64,000 nucleotides of DNA from Ancylomarina salipaludis. Its GTDB lineage: Bacteria > Bacteroidota > Bacteroidia > Bacteroidales > Marinifilaceae. Both the position numbers and the translations under genes were made by a program. The stretch is taken from positions 372,001 through 436,000 of the forward strand of contig NZ_SAXA01000001.1 of NCBI RefSeq assembly GCF_004122035.1, written 5' to 3'. The number at the start of each line of letters is the position of its first letter. The stretch's first letter is position 1. Below the pieces are notes generated by a model. The model was not told the origin of the DNA. It was given only the letters and a program-made list of their open reading frames with translations, and searched no databases. Of this stretch, positions 37,401 to 45,962 are shown in pieces.

Positions 37401-40400
37401 ATATTTTGTTCAGGTTAAAGATGATAAAGGTTGTGACCAAACAAACTCTGTAGACATTTTTAATGCCTACGAAATGTTTATCAATAATATAACCAAAAAA
37501 GATTTAAAATGCTTTAATATTACCGATGGAGAAATTGATATAGATGCTTCAGGCGGTACCGGAACTTTGACCTATTACCTGGATGGTAATCTTGGGGCTG
37601 CACATAACACAGGACTTTCAGCCGAAGAATATATCATTCACGTACAAGATGGCAACAACTGTAAATCAGATGAGGAAAGCGTTGAGATTCTTTCTCCGGA
37701 AGAAATTACATTTGATTTTGCTTCAACTGATATTTTGTGTGCCGGTGATAAAAATGGTTCTATTGATCCTCAAATCAAGGGAGGTGTTGCCCCATATAAC
37801 GTCAACTGGACTGGCAGTAATGGTTTCAATTCTACAGATGCAATTATTACCGATCTGGAAGGAGCAACTTATACAATCGAAGTGACAGACGCCAATAATT
37901 GTGTTTACACAACTCCGTTCGAATTGTTGGAACCAGAAGAAATTATTCTAAGTAACACTATAGTTAAAGATGCCAATTGCTTTGGAGAATCTTCAGGTGA
38001 GATTTTTGTTGAAGCTGATAAGGGAACAGCACCTTACACATACACCATAGATGCAACAACAAACACAAGCGGGCAATTTAATGATTTAGCAGCCAACACA
38101 TACGCTTTAAAAGTAACAGACAAAAATGCCTGTGTCAAATTGCAAGACATAACAATTAAAGAGCCTATGGAAATGGGATTTATTGTTGCTGATAATATTT
38201 CTCCAACCTGTAATGATTTAAAAGATGGAATTATAAATATTGTCCCTTATGGAGGAAATAACGATTACACCTTCTCGTGGTCCGGGCCAAACGATTTTAG
38301 ATCTTATACTAAAAACAATACAGGCTTAGATTTTGGAGACTATACTCTTTTACTTAAGGACAAAAAAGAATGTACCCTTGAAGAAACTATTAGCCTTGTA
38401 AAAAGCACTCCTCTTCAATTAGGTCTGGTTATTGAAGAAGAAGTCACTGCCCCAGGAGCTAATGATGGTCGTTTCAGATTAGAAATTCTAGGGGGAACTA
38501 TTCCATATACATATACCGTATCAGGCCCCAATGGATATTCTAATTTTAGCCCAAGTTTCTTCGATGAAGACAAAGCTCTTTTTGAAAACCTTGAAGGAGG
38601 ACTTTACACAGTAACAATAACCGATGAAAGTTCATGTGGTAGCATCACCAAAGACATTATGCTACCTGAAGGCAATCTTTTAATTGCTCAAATTATCGAT
38701 CAGGAAGATGTATCCTGCATTGGGTATAATGACGGGGCTTTAAATGCAACAGCAATTGGAGGTGACGGCAGCTATTCATACTCATGGTCTGGACCATCAG
38801 GATTTACAGCTAACAGCAAATCGATTTCTGCACTTATCCCGGGTACTTATACCTTAACGGTTCAATCGGCAGGACAAAGTGCAACCGATCAAACTATAAT
38901 TTTAGAACCTGCTCCATTAGACGCATCTTCAATTCTTAATAATGTCGCTTGTTTTAATGAACCCAACGGAAGCATTGAGTTGGATATCACTGGTGGAACA
39001 AAACCTTATTCTATCTTTTGGACAGGTGACAGAGGCTTATTCTCTCATTCAGATAAAATTTACGATTTGGCTGAAGGCGATTACGATTATAAAATAACTG
39101 ATACCAGAGGTTGTTTCCTTTCAAACACACTAACTATTAGCCAACCAGATGCAGTTGCTATAAGCCAAACACATACTGATATTACAGATATGGGCTTGCG
39201 TGATGGAACAATTACAGCTACGGCAACTGGAGGAACACCTCCGTACACCATCTTTATTTCAGGCCCAAATGAATATTCTAAAAAGTCACTGAACAACCAA
39301 ACAGGTATTTACACCGTTGACTTTCTTGAACAAGGGGTTTATGTCGTTGAAGTTCTTGATGCCAATGAATGTAGAGCAGTTACTGAAACCCGAATCTATG
39401 AACAAGAAAAAATGGTCGTTTCTTTAGTTTCAAAAACAAGTCCGATATGTCACGGTGGTGAGGAAGGTTCAATAGAGATTATTGTTGAAGATGGCAGTGG
39501 CGATTACACTTTGTCATGGGAAGCAGACAATCACTATAAAAAAACAGTTCTTTTAAATACATCTCAAACATCTAAAATAGAAAACTTAAAAGCCGGTAAT
39601 TACACATTAACGGTTACAGATAACACCACAAATGAAGTTATAACTTTTAAACAAGAAGTTACAGAACCCGATCTTGTAGAGGTTGAGTATGGTATCCATA
39701 ACATATCCTGTTATGGAAAAACAGATGGTTCTATCAATATTTACCCTAAAGGCGGAACACCAAATTATAATTATATATGGGAAGGTGATATTGCTCCTAA
39801 TAATCTAAATAATGAAGATCAAAAGAATTTAAGTCCTGGTTTATACAATGTAACAGTAACCGATTCAAGAAATTGTATATCTGAAAAATATCTATTCGAA
39901 GTTAAAGCACCCGAGGTCTTTTCAGGTGTATCAAGCATAACGGAACCCTTGTGCTACGGAGATAAGAATGGCGAAGTGAAACTGGATATTACTTCCGGAG
40001 CTATTCCTTACACAATAAGCTGGAACACAGGAGCTATAACTCAAGATATTTCCGGTTTAAGAATTGGAACCTATTCTTGCACTGTAATCGACAATAAAAA
40101 TTGCGAATTTAGGGACACTGTTATTTTAACTCAACCAGACTCACTTATTGCAGAAATAAATACCTTTAATGATGTGAGATGTTACGGGCTAAATAATGGA
40201 GACGCCTCTGCAACTGTAAATGGAGGAACGATTCCTTATAGCTTCAACTGGTCGAATGGTGAAACCACAGAAAACATCAATAATTTACGCCCTAAAAAAT
40301 ACGAACTAATCGTGACTGATCAGCATAATTGTCAGGATACAGCAAGCGTCGTAATCCAGGAACCTGAAGAATTACTTCTAAAAGCTGAGGCAAACCGACC

Positions 40401-40905
40401 AACAGTTGAGGGTGCTAATGATGGTGCAATTTTCTCAAAAGCTTTGGGTGGAATACCTAACTATACCGCGACTTGGGAAATAGAAACGGGTGCAGATATA
40501 TGGTCTAATTTATCAGAACCCAATTTAGAAATTAATAATTTAGACAGGGGAAAATATAAATTAACTCTCTCCGACCAAAATTCGTGTTCGGTAGATACAA
40601 TTATTAATTTAGAATATTTATATGACAGGATGATTGAAATCCCTAAAGCATTTACACCTAACCATGATGGATATAATGATTATTGGGATATCCTAAGAAT
40701 TGAATATATTCAACGACTTAAAATTGTCATCTATGATCGACTTGGAGCCACAGTTTATACGTTCTCAGGCACAGGAAATGAATATAAAGGAAACCCTTGG
40801 ACAGGAACAAACAAGAATTCACACTTGCCAATTGGTTCATATTATTATGCCATTGAAGCTGATGATTCAAAACCATTAACAGGAACAGTAACCATAGCAC
40901 GTTAA
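31432..40905 (+). CDS. Giant T9SS surface protein with SprB repeats and type B sorting domain
   Basis: The 3157-residue protein has a signal peptide (residues 1-23). Five modules of about 345-375 residues follow, starting near residues 24, 382, 727, 1087 and 1461. Each opens with an aromatic-W-x-G motif (FYWIGGSGNW, YNWIGG, FIWKG, LFWVGGSGTW, LYWVGN) and continues with HW or NW, CVPT or CVPS and DNVFFD. A linker domain covers about 1830-1925. Then come 14 SprB-like repeats of 75-88 residues (about 1926-3065), each with a C-x-G-x-x-D/N-G opening, a GG-x-x-P-Y core, and a TVTD-x-x-x-C close. The C-terminus from about 3066 (PKAFTPNHDGYNDYWDI) is the CHU_C/gliding-type sorting domain used for type IX secretion. 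It is likely exported to the cell surface as an adhesin or motility-type filament. The PorP/SprF gene follows after 39 bases. Confidence 0.93.
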   Translation: MNTKAISLIYIIILLSFSSAVNAKDFYWIGGSGNWNEIQHWSDQPGGQINPDAAVPNFGDNVFFDENSFPVPGAVVLINDVAKCANMDWSNVTNLPTLKADNDPAHFLTIYGGLKLSSNMLLDLLKPLYFSASTPNNEIDFAGHTYNNDIYFTKNGGWIIKTPLHVQNHIIYFEQGNLSFEADITCAQIIADNPISRTWNLNNSNITLSESGASVLKINSDNLNLNPGNSKITITGTNASLDISGNSTINLYDVEFQKNGAGVYNDALKVNFNQLEFLAGGNLKGSNQFQNLIFTKGNNYLIYSGADQTIQNLFTAEGSCSQHISISGVDGNGTIIANSTSLDFLKVKNMVASGTAAPFNATSSFNLGGNTDWKITSPLPQNYNWIGGTDNKWNTPTNWDGNCVPSRIDNATINGSFNVEIDADSECKDLSLSNAVTLSGSSSLSIFGSLDAGNAIWNLVGNCHFEGDANHTISIINSFKADVYFSGNGTWQLLTELKIPDHALYLESGNIISNNNNLDLNQFLSIGDLNRSLDLGISTLRLNGNFLKTWDVEGSHFTIPNNDYLIELIQQTAGFYNNHISTITYNRVHFNDPREKANLTNESSATVNFKELQFLAGANISGDHNFDTFILSAGKTYLFETGSQQKILNKDGFIAEGSCSEFIYLTGNGGVSTIISDVNSDRITNVQITDLEVTGGVTLSGGLNAANSFGISNYTGWNIIPKGGSDDFIWKGTEDSDWFNPKNWDPECVPTRLDNVFFDAGNLTPGGSSTITVNGTRIPECNNMTWSNASSLKFDGNSDLYIYGSLDFSSLPAGSFTYDGIIYFKSENDVNIKLDQVSLSNNVIFEGTIQENSLWLAGTWTIDSNFETSGDIQLKRGKLISNNFDISCNELYSNFSDDRTLQLDASILHLNGIFLSPENLNFISGTSEIIVGENGRVEVTTGTDAVAFNKVTFDQETGTALFAIRGKNVSFNQIDVKSNANFLYGGFNVDNLILNQGKTYKFTQGEIYNIGDITAIGTCEGTIDISSLSAGSETTFNSKNGNPISVNQVNLIDVFATPPATFTANNSIDLGHNDGWIFATTPTTRNLFWVGGSGTWDDPAHWSETSGGSPGACVPTALDNVYFDINSFSGKNQVVSTGSGDIRCRTMDWRGSEGTSPIFQMGTIAISSVYMYGSFILNENLTVNIPDVDFYFRSTEKGNTLILHDFSFPNNVTFDGIGGEWTLANNLDIDGNLFLDNGDFISAGFDVSCNYFESSDLTFSGRKRTLDIRNSKFTILGYENSFSVNIDAADINARQTLTLLADGSEVIIESEKAFFIGGAFTSNVTFNAIRFNNKGSLRSENLVTRINDLTYEQGGELNGTLNIGKLTLNKGTQPNTFEFESNVTFPIEEFTALGSCNFPIDIRASKSGKQANLEVKNSVNVNFTVLTDINGVGSSVAYIANNSIENTNVTNWTVNPVAAIDLYWVGNGLNDEWSNHLNWSKTSGGTSEGCVPTELDNVFFDDKSFLGSKTVLINSDARCHNITWTDDVDPSSIFTVQNQLDVHGSLDFSENMTLEMSGDLKFKGDGLTADKPIDFAGKALDGDIYFDGKDQSWILQNNLSTSGDLFLENGAFDTKGNKMSLSSFSSLNSSPLASRKLNISGSIVTVNAEKFKSWSMIFIGSPLEFTAVNSELYFPKKGGIYCESSNDVKFGDAIFDGYGEIDVNGNGFETGKGEFKTVIFRQQGQIFGDHTISNLEFTLGYGENSIQAGRTINLTNELIMEGVNCSYVYLKSSKDGEQAFINSSKELTIYHASLENIKMTDSNNHWVVGKYLNVGGSSVGWVATAKDDDSEEAPSFKETLPVRQEWCSSTASLNHVTYFPINDRTTFQWAYSPDGSAPYIDEAGETSATIVVNKSGFYRVEINYNNPNGDPCLLYSTIEVVMNTTSDIVIEFTTTNVQCYGNSDGFIKAVAQNGNAPFTFYWEDETGKTVDASSPLGTNESYASKLAPGKYFVQVKDDKGCDQTNSVDIFNAYEMFINNITKKDLKCFNITDGEIDIDASGGTGTLTYYLDGNLGAAHNTGLSAEEYIIHVQDGNNCKSDEESVEILSPEEITFDFASTDILCAGDKNGSIDPQIKGGVAPYNVNWTGSNGFNSTDAIITDLEGATYTIEVTDANNCVYTTPFELLEPEEIILSNTIVKDANCFGESSGEIFVEADKGTAPYTYTIDATTNTSGQFNDLAANTYALKVTDKNACVKLQDITIKEPMEMGFIVADNISPTCNDLKDGIINIVPYGGNNDYTFSWSGPNDFRSYTKNNTGLDFGDYTLLLKDKKECTLEETISLVKSTPLQLGLVIEEEVTAPGANDGRFRLEILGGTIPYTYTVSGPNGYSNFSPSFFDEDKALFENLEGGLYTVTITDESSCGSITKDIMLPEGNLLIAQIIDQEDVSCIGYNDGALNATAIGGDGSYSYSWSGPSGFTANSKSISALIPGTYTLTVQSAGQSATDQTIILEPAPLDASSILNNVACFNEPNGSIELDITGGTKPYSIFWTGDRGLFSHSDKIYDLAEGDYDYKITDTRGCFLSNTLTISQPDAVAISQTHTDITDMGLRDGTITATATGGTPPYTIFISGPNEYSKKSLNNQTGIYTVDFLEQGVYVVEVLDANECRAVTETRIYEQEKMVVSLVSKTSPICHGGEEGSIEIIVEDGSGDYTLSWEADNHYKKTVLLNTSQTSKIENLKAGNYTLTVTDNTTNEVITFKQEVTEPDLVEVEYGIHNISCYGKTDGSINIYPKGGTPNYNYIWEGDIAPNNLNNEDQKNLSPGLYNVTVTDSRNCISEKYLFEVKAPEVFSGVSSITEPLCYGDKNGEVKLDITSGAIPYTISWNTGAITQDISGLRIGTYSCTVIDNKNCEFRDTVILTQPDSLIAEINTFNDVRCYGLNNGDASATVNGGTIPYSFNWSNGETTENINNLRPKKYELIVTDQHNCQDTASVVIQEPEELLLKAEANRPTVEGANDGAIFSKALGGIPNYTATWEIETGADIWSNLSEPNLEINNLDRGKYKLTLSDQNSCSVDTIINLEYLYDRMIEIPKAFTPNHDGYNDYWDILRIEYIQRLKIVIYDRLGATVYTFSGTGNEYKGNPWTGTNKNSHLPIGSYYYAIEADDSKPLTGTVTIAR

Positions 40906-40944
40906 AAATAAATTAATCGACCCATTAGCCTCTTACATATTATA

Positions 40945-41994
40945 ATGAGAAATATTTTTATAAGTTTAATCTTCATATTTACACTACATATTTCAGCAAA
41001 GGCACAGCAGCTTCCTTTGTATAGTCAATATGTTGAAAATGGATTTTTATTTAATCCAGCCATGGCTGGTTCACGTATTTACACGCCAGTTCGCCTAACC
41101 ATACGTCAGCAATGGGCAGGTATAAATGGTGCTCCTGAAACCCAGGCATTAAGTATTCACCGTAATTTTGGAGAAAGATGTACAACCTGCGACGCAGTTG
41201 GTAATCCGTTGGCACGTAGAAGTACTCAAAGGGGATTGGGAATGGGAGCTTATGTCTTCAACGACAAGTATGGCGCAATATCCCGTACAGGTTTTGAATT
41301 ATCATATGCCTATCATTTGGAATTTAATCGTCAATATTATGGAAAAAGAGGAACACGTTTATCGTTTGGATTAGGTGGTATCTTTTATCAATATAAATTT
41401 GATGGCAATTACATACCAGTTGGTGATCCTCTATACACAGGAGGTGACATCGTATCATACATTCCTGATGCTAATTTTGGAGTTTATCTCTACAACAACG
41501 ATTACTTTGTTGGATTTTCAATAGCACACTTATTTGAATCTTCCGTTAAGATGGGGGATTCTGGTTTCAACAACGATATCATGTTGAGACATTATTATTT
41601 CACTGCAGGCTATACCTTCAACATCAATAATCAGGTTGCTTTAGAACCCTCAGTTATTGTCCGCAGAACATTAGATTCTCAGAATTATATCGACTTAACA
41701 GCAAAATTATATGTTCGAAGTTTTTGGCTCGCCCTATCATACAGAAGCAATGAGCAATTTGTAGGTATGTTGGGAGTCAATTTTGCCAAATATTATTTGG
41801 GGTATTCATATGACTATTATTCAAATAATTTACTTGCTCAAAATAGTAATGGAACGCATGAAATTACTTTTGGTGTCAATTTAGATGTTCCAAAATCGAT
41901 GATTCATGACTTAATGAGACGAAATAGAAATGAAGCGGCTAAAACGCGTCGAAAGATCAGACAAAAGAAAACGAATAGCTTTATGTTCTTTTAG
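40945..41994 (+). CDS. PorP/SprF family type IX secretion membrane protein
   Basis: This 349-residue outer-membrane barrel protein has a signal peptide ending SAKAQ, and the family opening LPLYSQYVENGFLFNPAMAGS is intact. PorP/SprF proteins are needed to export or anchor T9SS cargo with type B sorting domains and are usually encoded next to that cargo, as here. The C-terminus is basic (RRNRNEAAKTRRKIRQKK) and longer than the last barrel strand. It lies 39 bases after the giant protein gene and 33 bases before the lipoprotein gene, so the three should be co-transcribed. Confidence 0.95.
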   Translation: MRNIFISLIFIFTLHISAKAQQLPLYSQYVENGFLFNPAMAGSRIYTPVRLTIRQQWAGINGAPETQALSIHRNFGERCTTCDAVGNPLARRSTQRGLGMGAYVFNDKYGAISRTGFELSYAYHLEFNRQYYGKRGTRLSFGLGGIFYQYKFDGNYIPVGDPLYTGGDIVSYIPDANFGVYLYNNDYFVGFSIAHLFESSVKMGDSGFNNDIMLRHYYFTAGYTFNINNQVALEPSVIVRRTLDSQNYIDLTAKLYVRSFWLALSYRSNEQFVGMLGVNFAKYYLGYSYDYYSNNLLAQNSNGTHEITFGVNLDVPKSMIHDLMRRNRNEAAKTRRKIRQKKTNSFMFF

Positions 41995-42027
41995 CAAAAA
42001 TCATTTATTTGTTTAAATTTCAATAAA

Positions 42028-43395
42028 ATGAAACGACTCTTATCTTCATTAATAATTCTTTCATTTGTTTTCCTTATTGTTGCTTGCGACAATAAGGAAG
42101 AATTTAATCACGATCCGGATTTTCTATTAAACTTCTCAAATGACAGCTTAACATTCGATACCATTTTCTCCGGGCTGCAATCAACAACCAAGCAATTAAA
42201 AATTTACAACCCCTCTTCAAAAGCCATCTATCTTGATGAAATTACACTTGAAAACAATAATGAAGGTTACCGATTAAATATTAATGGTGTAGATGGAAAT
42301 ACGGCTAGGCAAGTTTATATTCCTGCCAAAGACAGTCTCTATATTTTTGTTGAATTAAATGTCCCGGATAATGATCAGGATGCTCCGCGCCTAGTCGAAG
42401 ATTACATCCTATTAACATACAACTCCAAAGTGCAAAAATTTCTGCTTAAAAGTTGGGCACAAGATGTTATTCGTTTTGATAATAATGAACTTCAAACTCA
42501 GGAATGGACACAAAACAGACCTTATTTCATCGATAATAATTTATATTTAAAGCAAGACCAAATACTGACAATACAAGCCGGAACAAAGGTCTTTTTCCAA
42601 AAAGGAGCCGGCATCCACATCCATGGGACCTTAAATATTGATGGGAGTTTTGAAGCCCCGGTATTCTTCGGTTCCCATCGCCGCGAAGAATTATACAAAA
42701 ATGTTCCCGGACAGTGGGAAGGCCTTTTCTTCTATGATGAAAGCAAAAACAATTTCATTTCGCATTTAAAATTAGAAAATGCAATAAAAGGCATCAGCGC
42801 TCAATCAGAAACAAACAGCAATAGTCTGGAAATTGAATACTCACAATTCCTCAATTTCACGACTACAGGGATTAAAACAAACAACTTCAACCTAAAAATG
42901 CACGATGTTATCGTTTCAAATTGCGGCGAACAAGCAGTGCTTCTTGAAGGTAAAGGTGATTTTGAATTCTCCCACTGTAACTTCATAAATAACTGGTTTC
43001 TTTCACAAAGAGCAACCCCATGCATAAGCTTTTTAGCAAACGAAGAAAACGATAATGCATTAAAAATTTACAATAGTATTATTTGGGGAAGCAAGACTAA
43101 TGAATTTGAATGTGGCCAAACGAATACATTTCAATTTAAAAACACACTTATTAAACTCAATTCTGAGAAACAAAATATATTTTCAAATCGATTTGAAAAC
43201 TGTATTTTTAATACCGATCCTCATTTTGTCGATAAAAATAATCACAATTACAACCTAAACGCTGAATCTATTCTTATCGACAAGGCTAAACTCGATATTG
43301 CCAACATTTACCCCATCGACTTTAATGGTAATTCGCGAATCTCTGACACAACTCCGGATATCGGAACTTATGAATATGTAGAAACAACAGATTAA
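42028..43395 (+). CDS. Lipoprotein with right-handed beta-helix region
   Basis: The N-terminus is a lipoprotein signal with lipobox LIVAC (Cys20), followed by an acidic spacer. Residues about 30-150 resemble an immunoglobulin-like or choice-of-anchor domain (FDTIFSGLQSTTKQLKIYNPS). Residues about 180-430 read as a parallel beta-helix, with short strands in ISHLKLENAIKGI, LEIEYSQFLNF and FEFSHCNFIN and a C-terminal TPDIGTYEY segment common in such proteins. Related lipoproteins in Bacteroidota are usually at the cell surface, and function is unknown. Its place right after a T9SS cargo and PorP gene suggests a surface accessory role. Confidence 0.8.
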   Translation: MKRLLSSLIILSFVFLIVACDNKEEFNHDPDFLLNFSNDSLTFDTIFSGLQSTTKQLKIYNPSSKAIYLDEITLENNNEGYRLNINGVDGNTARQVYIPAKDSLYIFVELNVPDNDQDAPRLVEDYILLTYNSKVQKFLLKSWAQDVIRFDNNELQTQEWTQNRPYFIDNNLYLKQDQILTIQAGTKVFFQKGAGIHIHGTLNIDGSFEAPVFFGSHRREELYKNVPGQWEGLFFYDESKNNFISHLKLENAIKGISAQSETNSNSLEIEYSQFLNFTTTGIKTNNFNLKMHDVIVSNCGEQAVLLEGKGDFEFSHCNFINNWFLSQRATPCISFLANEENDNALKIYNSIIWGSKTNEFECGQTNTFQFKNTLIKLNSEKQNIFSNRFENCIFNTDPHFVDKNNHNYNLNAESILIDKAKLDIANIYPIDFNGNSRISDTTPDIGTYEYVETTD

Positions 43396-43416
43396 AATTA
43401 TTTCATAGGAGTAAGC

Positions 43417-44493
43417 ATGAAGAATATTACCTTTTTAATACTGGTCTTATTTTTCCATCAGAGTTCCTTTTCTCAATCGAAGTCTGGGGGAAAACTTGAT
43501 GATTTACGATCAGACTATAGAATTTTATTTTACAATGTTGAGAACCTATTTGATACAAAAGATGATAGCTTAAAAAACGATGCTGAATTCCTACCCCAAG
43601 GGCAAAAATATTGGACTTGGAATAAATATCAGGACAAATGCACAAAAATAGCCAAGGTCATTATAGCTGCAGGTGGTTGGCAAGTTCCTGATATTGTTGG
43701 TTTATGTGAAATTGAGAACAAAAATGTCTTAAAGGGAATTATCTATTCAACACCATTAAATAAAGCCAGGTATCAAATCATTCATAAAGAATCTCCGGAT
43801 CACAGAGGAATAGATGTGGCCCTTTTATTCCAACCGGCTAGCTTCTTCCCCATCGATACCGCATTTTTGAGATTAATTTACGACGGGGCCTCTCATTCTT
43901 CTACGCGCGATATTTTATACGTCAAAGGCACTACACATACCGACGACACCCTACATTTATTTGTCAATCATTGGCCATCACGATGGGGAGGACAATTGGA
44001 ATCGGAACATAAACGAATTGCTGCCGCCAAGCTATTGCGAAATAAAGTCGATTCAATATTCAACATAAATTCAAAAGCTAAAATCATTATTATGGGTGAT
44101 TTCAACGATTACCCTAACAATAAATCGATCACTACAACCTTAAGAGCAAATAAACCAAAGCTCCAATTTAAAAATAATGAATTATACAATTTAGCTTCAT
44201 TTCTGGAAGATAACAGTTCTATCGCTTCACACAAATATCAAGATGTTTGGGGCATGCTCGATCAATTCATTATTTCTGGAGCATTGATGAATGGTAATGG
44301 AATTTTAAATGCACAACCTAGCGATATGCACCTTTTTGCTCCTCCATTCTTGCTTGAAGATGATAAAACATATAAAGGCATACAACCATTCAGAACCTAT
44401 ATTGGATACAAATATCATGGTGGCTTCAGCGATCACCTGCCCGTTTATCTTGATTTGTGGCGACATTTAGAAAATGGCGAACAATCTCAATAA
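43417..44493 (+). CDS. Exported endonuclease/exonuclease/phosphatase family protein
   Basis: The protein has a signal peptide (residues 1-19) and a DNase I-like fold. The key elements are YNVENLFD (Asn and Glu of the metal site), LCEIEN (catalytic Glu), VNHWPSRWGG, IIMGDFNDYP (Asp-Asn pair) and the final GGFSDHLPVYLDL (Asp-His pair). All catalytic positions appear present. Substrates of exported members range from DNA to phosphoesters and cannot be told here. The start is supported by an AGGAG sequence (43407-43411) five bases before the ATG, unusual in this phylum. It follows the lipoprotein gene by 21 bases. Confidence 0.88.
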   Translation: MKNITFLILVLFFHQSSFSQSKSGGKLDDLRSDYRILFYNVENLFDTKDDSLKNDAEFLPQGQKYWTWNKYQDKCTKIAKVIIAAGGWQVPDIVGLCEIENKNVLKGIIYSTPLNKARYQIIHKESPDHRGIDVALLFQPASFFPIDTAFLRLIYDGASHSSTRDILYVKGTTHTDDTLHLFVNHWPSRWGGQLESEHKRIAAAKLLRNKVDSIFNINSKAKIIIMGDFNDYPNNKSITTTLRANKPKLQFKNNELYNLASFLEDNSSIASHKYQDVWGMLDQFIISGALMNGNGILNAQPSDMHLFAPPFLLEDDKTYKGIQPFRTYIGYKYHGGFSDHLPVYLDLWRHLENGEQSQ

Positions 44494-44589
44494 TTAAACA
44501 CAAATAATTTCATCCTTAAACAAAAACTTGTCCCTCAAAATTCTACAAATAAACAATAATTATTATCTTCAGCTATAAAATAACATTAT

Positions 44590-45072
44590 ATGAAATTTGA
44601 AAAAGATTTATTGGTTCAGAAATCGACAACTAAAACAATTTTAGGGGTCTTACATTTCGTCCTTATTATTTTATGGATTGGATCTAAATTTTATATAGAA
44701 GAGGATTTCAGTGACTTTGATCTATTTTATTTAATTGGCTTGTTTTTATTAGGCTCATTATTCATTTTAGAAGGTAGAGGAGTCCCCTTTGCAAAAATCT
44801 TCGGGAAAGCCTTTATTTTAATTGATGAAGAACGAATTAGTGTAAAAAGAGGTGTATTCAATAAAGAACAAATCATATTTTGGAACGAAATCAAACAGAT
44901 AGAATACAAACCCAATTATTTCCTTTTCACAAAACACGACGATAGTCAATTACCATTTAAATTAAGACATCTGGCTTTCCGTTTCAATAGAGAAATATTA
45001 GATTTTATAAAAGTTATTGGAAAAAGCAAAGGCCTGGATGTGAAACGATTGATTGAACTCAAAAAGAAATAA
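44590..45072 (+). CDS. Small membrane protein with PH-like C-terminal half
   Basis: This 160-residue protein has two hydrophobic segments (about residues 17-34 and 48-62) close together, then a cytoplasmic part with ILIDEERISVKRGVFNKEQIIFWNEIKQIEY, a pattern seen in bacterial PH-like membrane-associated domains. No catalytic motif is visible. It lies 96 bases after the nuclease gene and ends before a terminator, so it may be the last gene of the operon or a separate unit. The family is not firmly recognised. Confidence 0.65.
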   Translation: MKFEKDLLVQKSTTKTILGVLHFVLIILWIGSKFYIEEDFSDFDLFYLIGLFLLGSLFILEGRGVPFAKIFGKAFILIDEERISVKRGVFNKEQIIFWNEIKQIEYKPNYFLFTKHDDSQLPFKLRHLAFRFNREILDFIKVIGKSKGLDVKRLIELKKK

Positions 45073-45093
45073 AACATAACTTTATTCAAGAAT

Positions 45094-45134
45094 ATCCTCT
45101 CTTGATTTTTTTAATCAGGTAGAGGATTTTTTTT
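45094..45134 (+). terminator. Rho-independent terminator
   Basis: ATCCTCT (45094-45100) pairs with AGAGGAT (45121-45127), with an inner TGATT/AATCA stem and a small internal loop. It is followed by eight T. Confidence 0.8.
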
Positions 45135-45228
45135 GCTATTAAATTCAATATGAATGAAAATAGCTTCAAAAGAAAAATATTGCTTAAATTGATCCCTCAG
45201 ACAATAATATTCACAAATATTTCCACTT

Positions 45229-45855
45229 ATGCTCTTCAGGTTAATACATTTATTTAGCCTATTTCTTATTGTTCTCAGCAACTCTACTATTGCTCAAAAC
45301 AGCATTCACCTTGTTCCTGAAACCAGTTCCATTCGTGTATTTGGAACTTCGAATATTCATGATTGGGAAATGTATGTCGAATTCCAAACCGAAACTTCAG
45401 ACTATGAAATACCCAATAACTCCCTTAAAAACCTGAAGAATGTTGAGTTTAAAATTGAAGGGAATCAGTTTAAAAGTAAGGAAAGTGCTATGGAAAAGAA
45501 AGCCCATAAGGCTATGAACTTATCACAGTTCCCATATATTACTTTTTTATTGAAAAGAATTACTATTCGAAATAGTAAACCAACCAATTTTAATGCTATC
45601 GCTATTGGTACACTAATTATCTCAGGTCAGTCAAAGGATGTTAAGCTGCCTATAAAGGGGAACATATTGGGAAATAGAAAAATGAATATTACAGGTTATA
45701 TCGATTTAAAAATGTCTGATTTTAAAATTAAACCTCCTACGGCTTTTTTCGGAGCAATTTCTACCGCTAATGAAATTAAAATCGCCTATTCTATTGATTT
45801 TACCTCAAAAGAAAAAATCAGTCCGGAGATGCTAAGTTCTAATCTTAATCCTTAA
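45229..45855 (+). CDS. YceI family periplasmic protein
   Basis: This 208-residue protein has a signal peptide (residues 1-23, ending STIAQ). The YceI-type lipocalin-like barrel shows as SSIRVFGTSNIHDWEMYVEF, MEKKAHKAMNLSQFPYITF and GTLIISGQSKDVKLPIKG with KMSDFKI. YceI proteins bind isoprenoid-type lipids such as polyisoprenoid quinone precursors in the periplasm. The sequence has the HDW motif seen in many members. It appears as a single-gene unit; a hairpin with T run lies downstream at 45902-45938. Confidence 0.88.
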   Translation: MLFRLIHLFSLFLIVLSNSTIAQNSIHLVPETSSIRVFGTSNIHDWEMYVEFQTETSDYEIPNNSLKNLKNVEFKIEGNQFKSKESAMEKKAHKAMNLSQFPYITFLLKRITIRNSKPTNFNAIAIGTLIISGQSKDVKLPIKGNILGNRKMNITGYIDLKMSDFKIKPPTAFFGAISTANEIKIAYSIDFTSKEKISPEMLSSNLNP

Positions 45856-45881
45856 TATCAGTCATATCCCAAGTTTTTTCC

Positions 45882-45889
45882 TAATTTTG
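45882..45889 (+). promoter_or_regulatory. -7 box (TAATTTTG) upstream of the nitronate monooxygenase gene
   Basis: TAATTTTG matches TAnnTTTG. The predicted start of transcription (about 45896) would lie just before the hairpin at 45902, which is odd for a simple promoter. Confidence 0.4.
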
Positions 45890-45901
45890 CCGACATATAA
45901 T

Positions 45902-45938
45902 AAGACACAAGAAGTTTGTTTTTCTAGTGTCTTTTTTT
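45902..45938 (+). terminator. Rho-independent terminator or leader attenuator
   Basis: AAGACACAAGAA (45902-45913) pairs with TTCTAGTGTCTT (45922-45933) with one mismatch and is followed by a T run to 45938. It may end the yceI transcript, or act in the leader of the next gene, since a -7 box lies just upstream. Confidence 0.8.
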
Positions 45939-45962
45939 GCACACACTCAGTAACAAATAATC

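Noticed and set aside
31432-40905. Possible CRISPR or DNA-level tandem repeat inside the giant gene
   Set aside because: Repeats are at protein level only; copies are diverged in DNA and have no regular spacer pattern.
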